A program made the translations under genes and the position numbers. Under the pieces are notes generated by a model that saw nothing but the letters and a program-made list of their open reading frames with translations, ran no database searches and had not been told where the DNA came from. This document shows, piece after piece, positions 53,701-62,100 of a DNA stretch of 64,000 nucleotides; within the stretch, counting starts at the first letter, position 1; every line of letters starts with the position of its first letter. The stretch covers positions 1,991,501 to 2,055,500 of the forward strand of contig NC_092689.1 of NCBI RefSeq assembly GCF_964275005.1. Reading direction: 5' to 3'. The DNA comes from Diadema setosum. Taxonomy: Eukaryota > Echinodermata > Echinoidea > Diadematoida > Diadematidae.

Positions 53701-56700
53701 GTCAATCTGACGAAGGTAATGCCAGAATAATTTTATTGCAAGTATAGATTCAGAGGCAGTTCGAACTGAAAATATGTCTACGGTTTTGAATAGAGAAGAG
53801 AGCTATGGAATTGCAGTGCGGTTATTTGCGTAGTATGTGGACATTATTATTTGTATCTTATAATAGTTGTTGTGCAGATTAACCCTAACTAGGCCGGGGG
53901 GGGGGGGGGGGGGGCTCCGAGGCCCCCCCCCCCCCAAGGTTCCGCGCCAGGGGATGTATCGCAATCGCAAAAAGCTATATTGTATTGTATTGTATTGTAT
54001 TTATTCAGACAAATCAAAAACAACATGTCTAGGGGTGCAAAAAAAGGTACGAATACCCATGCATGTCTGCATCCCTGGAGTACATCATCACAATATTAAA
54101 CAAATTAAAAATTATGATTGGTACATTGAAATACAAAAATCTAAATACATATTGATACAAATATAATACAGTTATTGTAAAATGACAATGAAATCAAACT
54201 CTGGCCTTCGGAACAGCAATATATTGCACAAAAAATGGGTAACCAGGATAAAATGTAAATAAGTGATATCGCAAGAGGAATAATCATCTAAGACAACAAA
54301 CCATATTGCAGGGTATACTAGCGGAATATTAAAGCATGGACGAATACATTAAAAAAAAGTCTATATCATAGTATATGCACATTAATATTGCACCGGACAG
54401 AGTAAGGTTAAAATTCATCAAATGAGACTTATATGATATACATGATACATTGTAGAATGAATTCACATACATAAAAACTGTCTTAATAAATATTTAAAGC
54501 GAGAAAGAGATGTACTGGCTACAATGTTACTTGGCAATGAATTCCATTCTTGTGAAGTCTTGAGGTAAAAAGAACATTTGAAATAATCAGTTCTTGCAAA
54601 CGGGATATATACTTTCTTATTATCAATCCATGGTACGTAAGAACCAATAGTTATCGCCGCGATGTTTCATGACTTTTTTCTTTCGAGTCTCCCGAATCTT
54701 TTGACACCAAATTTGCGACACTCGGGCGCGTGGTTCCGAAGTTACACGTAAATATGGACATGCATGTCAGACCAAAAATTGCTCAAAAACGTGAATTCGT
54801 GTACAATTTCAGTGCAAACTGTGCTTTATACAGGCAAATTTCATAAAAACATGATTATTTTGGTGTTTTATTGATTAAAATCAATGAATAACATATTTTC
54901 TTGTTCGGAGCGATGTCACGGACAAACTTCATCGAAAAAACAACGAGAAACATAAAGTCGAAAAAACAAAGAAATACATAAGAAATTCAAAAAACAATAA
55001 AATGCTTAAGAATTCTTTGTTATGTCACAATTTTTTATTACATTTGCTAAGGACACTAAAAAGAATATTTACACAAAAGATTTGCCTGTTTTGAGCTTTA
55101 TTTTGTGATTTATACCAAATAGTCTGATTTCATTCATCATTATGCATAAATTAGCATAATTTAGCATAAATGATAATTTTTTTAAAAATTAACTTCATGG
55201 TATTATAGATTACATCATAGGCAATGTGTGTGCCAATTTTCGTCGCGATCGGGCGGTCGACGGCCGAGATCTGGAGGGGGGGGGGGCCTGGGAGGCCCCC
55301 CCCCCCCCCGGCTCTATCAACTACCTGAATAGCCCGGCCTAGTTAGGGTTAAGCCATAAGTTGGTTAACAGGACGGTTACCATACATCCAGTATAAAATC
55401 ATGGACATTTTTTACATCTTGTGATTGTGGTCGTTTCCAAGAAAAATGCAGCAGTTATTGACGTTATAAAGAGGAACCCTATCTCACACTTCACGAAATG
55501 TATTAGAAGGTTTGAATAAAAAAATAATGAGATTTCATTGAAAAAGAGCAGCCCAATTTAGTTGACCTCTCCAGTCAACTTGAAAATAATCATAACGCAG
55601 TCGTCTCTGATACCATCGACACCATATACCATTATATCTGAAAGACTGAGCGTATAATCGGATCAGTGCTCCTTTCATGTAACCAAACTGTCTCTCTCCA
55701 ACCCCCCCCCCCCCGCCCCTCCCCCCTCCCCCAGCTGAGCTGACCGTGACAGTCCTCGACGTGAACGACAACGTGCCTCAGTATATCGACCTCCCAGACT
55801 CCTTTTCTGTGGCTGAAACGGACCAGGTGGGCATGGTCATCAGTGTGGACATCCGAGCCGAGGATCCGGATGATGGAGCTAACGGGATAGTCAGATATGA
55901 GCTGCCAAACAATGCTTCGGGATTAGTTGAGATAGAGGCAACGACTGGTAAGTAATACCATGGACCTACGGTTGTAGGCCCATGGTAATACTAAGACGTC
56001 AGGGTCATACGCATTTGTTTTACACTTGACGTAAGCGAACTTAAGATCTGCGACGCTTATCCTGCGACGCGGCTGTTGACAAAAGTGTTGTTCTGCACAC
56101 GCGCGAGACAGCTGTTTCAATTATTTCTTGCCCAATCCACAGGGCGTGCCAAAAACAGTAAAAGGACAAAATAAAACAAAACAAGATAAAAACAAAAGAA
56201 ACACAACAACAACAACAACACACACACGTAAAAACAGCAGCGTCGCAGATCTAAGGTTCGTTGTAATGTCACATTCACAGCGCGTCAATCATAACGTCAG
56301 TTGAGGGAACTCGAACAATAAATTTAATGAGCTCAACATGTGAAGAACAGAGGATTTGTGCCTATTTTATGCAAAGGCAAAGAAAGTAAACATGTTTGAT
56401 TTGATTTGATTTGATTTATTGACAAAATGCATTACATACATTATTCACAAATATGCACATAGTTTGTACATGAAACATATATTATTATTATACATCTTGT
56501 CTGGATCGTCATAAGCTATGAAAAGCTTGACTGGGACGTCCAGTATGGATAACGTACACGTAATGTGTAGAAACATCATTCAAAAAATGTATTATGCGCA
56601 TTCAATTTGTTCGTAGATAGGAAAATGAGAGAAGGAGAGAAAAAGAGAAAAAAAAGTGAGAGGAAGAGATCAGGAGAAGGATACTCTACATCATGGTAGT

Positions 56701-59112
56701 TAAATGTATACAAGATTGACAATTCTGGTAACAACTAACATAGAAAGACTCGCTGATATTAGGTATACTGTACGCAATGTACGTATGACAAAATAAACCT
56801 GTGAACCTGGGGCGAGAGAGCAGGCAAGAACCATGCAAATGGTATTGTTTAAACATATTTGCAAAGAATGGTATTCTTTACTAGTCTTCTAAAAGTATGC
56901 TTTGATTGGCACCGTCGCACTTCAGGAGAAAGAAAATTCCAGATGTCAGGACCGGCATGTCGTATGGATCGATGGGCAAGGGCAGTTTTTGGATTTTCTA
57001 GGTGCACATTTGTAGAGGTTCTGGTTGATGAATAGCCGAATTAAAACAAAACATGTTTAACAGGTTGGTGGGGAGTTCTTGGGAATGGAATCTATACATA
57101 AGACGGCACTTTGGAGGTAATGAATGTCGTAAATGGAGAGTGTACGCAATTGAAAAAAAACAAACAAACAATGGGTTTGTATGAGACCTGTAATCCGAGT
57201 AATCCGGTGTACCATCAAAATGATCCCTAGGATGTCATATATAGTTGCGTCCTGAAAGACGCATGAGAAGATCGATCTGTAATAACGTCTCAGCAACGTC
57301 ACTCAAGAAACCTACCCGAGTTCATTCAGTAGAACTTATAGTGTGCCTCTGATATGCCGATCGAAACCCTAACTGACTTATACAAAGAACAATTTGCTTA
57401 AGGTCATTTATATAAGGACTGAAAAAACGAAGTCAGTTTTGTTGTCAGAGAAAAGTACCTAAGTTGTTTTATGTTCATACAGTAGAATAACTTCAAGTTG
57501 TCAAGCACATTCTGGAGTTCATGCTGTTCACATGTTACCTTTAGAAGATCAAGCACACTGTCAAAAACTTCAATCCAATTCATTTCAAATGAAATTCTAT
57601 TTCCAATAAAACATGTTTGTTGTCGATACAGATTCAACGAAAAAAAAAACGTAAAATGTATTACAACAAAAAATGCATGTGTTATGAAACTAATTGTTCA
57701 TTTCCATGAAAATATTTTACCTGTACAGACTTTCATTCGTACTGCCGTCAAATAAATCTTCAATCGTACGCTTCATGTAAGAGGCACATTGTATCGTTTG
57801 TCAGCTTAGTTTTAACAGATTGGTAAACAATTTCAGCAACTTGAATTCCTTTTTCGTCCAGGCATTCTCAAAGTGGCACAACCTATTGACAGAGAAAAAC
57901 ATTCTTCTCTGACAATTACAATTCGAGCCAGAGATGAAGGGAATCCCCCACAGATCAACGACACGGTCCGTGTCATATACATCGAAGATGTGAATGACCA
58001 CTCACCGGAGTTCAACGAGTCGATACCCACTGAAGTAGACGTTTACGAAGATGCCGAAGTCGACAGCACTGTCCTGGTTGTACAGGCCATCGATGAAGAC
58101 CCCGTCTATGGGAACGTGACATACAAGATCTCAACGGGAGATGCGGAAGGGATATTCCGCATTGGAATTCAAAGCGTGAGTGTTGATTTTGTCCATCTCG
58201 AGTTGTCTTTTCTTCCAGTTCTGTAACTTATGAATAGTGTACATTGTGTAATAAAGCAGTCATCCATGATCAAGTTGAATTTAAGAGACAAATTCTTGAA
58301 TAATATATATTTATCCGAGAGAGAACGTTAGCTTGTTAATATAGAAATGAATGGTTTGCCTTTAAACAAAACAAATGTAAATTCAAAAATTAAGGAAACT
58401 AATTCTTCTTCTCATTGCGTGTAGACCTGAGCTGTGGTGGTAAATATAATATCATTGGTTTGCGTTTAGAATAAAACAGACTTCTTTCGAGCAAATGCCC
58501 CCTACCACATAACACTGTATGATTACAGTGACGTACAACTGTGTACCATGTATATAGTTTCACAACAGCAGCAGCAGCAGCAGCAGCAACAACAACAACA
58601 ACAACAGCAACAACAGAAACACATAATTACATGTATATAACTCTGTTATCTTAATGGTATTAGGACAGGCAGAGAAATCGCCAGAATCGTTTAATCATCT
58701 TTTTTTTTGGGGGTCTCTATGATAAAATCAAAATCACAATGTACATCAAAAACTTTATGTAGTATACGTCTGAGCGTTCAGCGACACAGATCAAGCACTG
58801 GACACTAAGCAAGCTTGAATACTGTACTTCAGAAGAATATAAGAATATATCATAATATATCAAAATTAATATTGGGATATCACCCCTACTCCTGAAATGA
58901 TTGTGACGTTTCTATTCGTGATAATTCAAAATGATACACTGACATAATATCAGACGCGTGTTATCAGCGATTTATAGTCAAACCTGTCTTAGCGACCGTC
59001 TGTCTATAGTGGCCACCTGTATATGACTGCCACATTTTCGTCGCCCTTGGCTGGCCGCTTTAGACAGGTTTGACTGTGTAAAGAAAAGGAGAAGAAGAAG
59101 AAGAAGAAGAAG

Positions 59113-59145
<33 letters not shown>

Positions 59146-62100
59146 TATTATCATATCAATAACCGTGCAGGGTGACATCACAATCGTGGAGGAACTTGAC
59201 CGAGAGATTCAGTCCCAATACGTCCTTACTGTAGTGGCGAGTGATGGGCAGAGACAAAGCAACGAAGAGGTACGTATCATTCCATCAGCATGATCAGTGC
59301 TTTCATTAGTCTTCTAGCAATGCCTTTCATGTTGTATACAATCTTCATTATTCTGAATGTCAGCACTTACTGTATAGTCAGCCTCTACTCTGACGGTTTT
59401 ACAGCGCGATATCACTAATAAGACTAATCATCGGCGACTATTGGAGTTGATTGTACCCCTGGAATATTAAGTGTATTAAATGTATACACGTTTCAAGAAA
59501 CAATAGAAAACGCAGTAACATCTTGCCGCCTGCCTTGTATTTTACGAACATTGTGTGTGTGTGTTTTTTTTCTAAAAGCCTAATTTCGGATCTTACACGT
59601 ATGCCTTTTATAGTGCATCACTCTTTTACAAAGTATGCATAGTTTGTCCTATACTATCAAACATTTACATATAATATGTGTATTCTCTTGCACATTCTCT
59701 AAAGGTGGCCATCGAGTTTGCGTTGATGAAAATGACCGACCAGCATATTCGTAACATGACGCGATCAATGTTCTTAATCAGACAATGTAAATTACCACTT
59801 CTACGTACCATTCATATGATTATTTATATAGCAGTTTACAATCTATGTTCTCGGTGCAAATAGCAATGCACTTGCCATAAGTCATGGTTATGAATTGGCG
59901 ACAGTCATTATTTCCATGTGAACAGCATATCACCCAGTCGCTATGAACATTAGGATGGAGTCACATTGTCCCAAAATCGACACCAGATGGCCGTACGAAT
60001 ATAGAATCTTAAATTTTTATTTTGCTCCAAGTTTGCTCTGCACTGGGTTGAAACAAAGCCAAAGCAATCAAAAGCCAAAGCAAGTACGTTCTTTTGTTTG
60101 CAGCCTGAGAAACTCCACAGGTTGTTATACGAAGGCTGTAGCATGCTCTCACGAATAACCCAAAGTTTTTACAATGAGAGGGGATTTTGAACGTTTCTTT
60201 TATCGTTTGTCCATCTTTGCTAAACTTCGAGACAGTGTGACGCCTGCATCACAAATGAAGCTGGTAAATGTTCTCCATCGATCGTTGTGAATGGCAACAC
60301 CATCTTTCTTTCACTCGTATGCATAACAGGTGACCATCAATGTACTCGATGTGAATGACGAAGCCCCCGAATTCTCGACCAGTTTTCCGTTCACCGTCTC
60401 CATCTCGGAGGTCGCTGACCAAGGCTCCAGCGTCACCATCATCGCCGCCGTGGACGACGACGAACCCGGGACTTATAACTCGGAAGTCCGATACTTTATG
60501 GAAAACCTGGGTGATCGAGGTAGGAGCAGGCAGTACGGCATTCGTACTTGCCATTGAACCATTGCTCATATTTCTTGGCACTGTGGCAGGTTTGGCTTTT
60601 CGCAATACATAATATAAAAAAAAAGCTTGTGATACGATCTTTCGGACTCTTAAGTTGGAAGTACAGAATTTGTTTGTTTCTAGTGTTGTAACACATACTT
60701 TTGGAGCAAACATTGTACCCGACATTGGAATTTGACAAGTCAGTGATGTTGATGCTTCAAGACAACCAGAAAGGCATGGGGACCTATCTATATGTTCCAA
60801 TGATTTACCCCAGGCAGTACTGATATCAAGTAAAACGATATCATTATCAATAAAGTAAGTTATTTCATGATTCCCGTTTGGAAACAGGTCATATTCTCAC
60901 TTCAAAGGCCAACATTTCTTGCTGCCATGAGCCCAATACCGCAATATGTATGGGTTTTAGACATTTCTTGCAATGGTGTGTTACTTTCTCGACGTTTATG
61001 TACGTTTCAATAGAGGTGCTCCATCAAAGCATGGTTCGGTGAATATAAACCCATTTAAAGTGACTGATAGCTCTTTTCTCCATATCCAATTTGACTATAC
61101 TAACGAGAATAGTGAAACGACAGAACGGCAAACGTTTCAATAATCTCAGACAAGAGACTAAAGAAGTAACACAGTTTCGAACGAAAAAAGGAAATCCCTT
61201 GTAAACAGTAAGCCATAAAATACTTCCCAGGTTGTGAAAACACTCTCGCTTTATTTCGCCAGCGTACTTCGAAATCGACAGCGAAACAGGTCAGGTGACC
61301 GTTAGCAGTTCTTCTCTCGAACCGGGCAGCTACATATGTAACGTCACTGCCTATGACCTGGGCGTACCTCAAATGTTTTCGGAACCGAATCAATTTACGG
61401 TCGTTGTAACAGACTACAACGATGATAGACCGGTGTTCATCAATCCCACGCAGGCTCAAGAATTTGGCCTGCAAGAGGTAATCCCCACAACTTGAAGATC
61501 TGAAATAGTACCAACTTGTGTATTTTTGCCATGGTGTTTTGCAAAAGATAATGACGGTGCTTCTAGAGGATTTTTGAATGGAAGTGTTCAGTCCGTCGCC
61601 TGCAAAATAACGCTAATAAAGATAATTATGATGAAAATAGTAGTGGTACTTACAATTGTCGTCATCATCATCATCATAAGATAATAATTATAATCATCAT
61701 CACCATCATCATCATAATCGTCATGGAACTTCAAACGGGCGTTTCTAAGCGCATTTATATAGAACAGAAAAGCTGTATCAAATACATAATAATTACTAAC
61801 CTTGCTATATGTTGATAACAAAAAAGAGAGCACATATTACGATTGATTGAAATGAGTTTTGAGCATTGATCTAAAATTGCATTCATTTTGAACGTTCCCA
61901 TGTGATGGGGAGTTTGTAGGCCTAATGACATACGAGGAGTGTTTGTACATATTATGAAGTGTGTTATACTTGGCTGCTTGGCATGTAGGCCTACTAATGT
62001 GGTTCTCTTATATAGAGTGATAATGTGTACATCATTTACTGCCTTCTCCGTTTGTATTTTTTTTTTTGTCTAGATACACTAAAATAAAAGTGAGAAACAG

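Noticed and set aside
57404-57755. Overlapping 77- and 85-residue frames on opposite strands in intron 20
   Set aside because: AT-rich, no homologous motif recognised and no splice signals connecting them to any gene.
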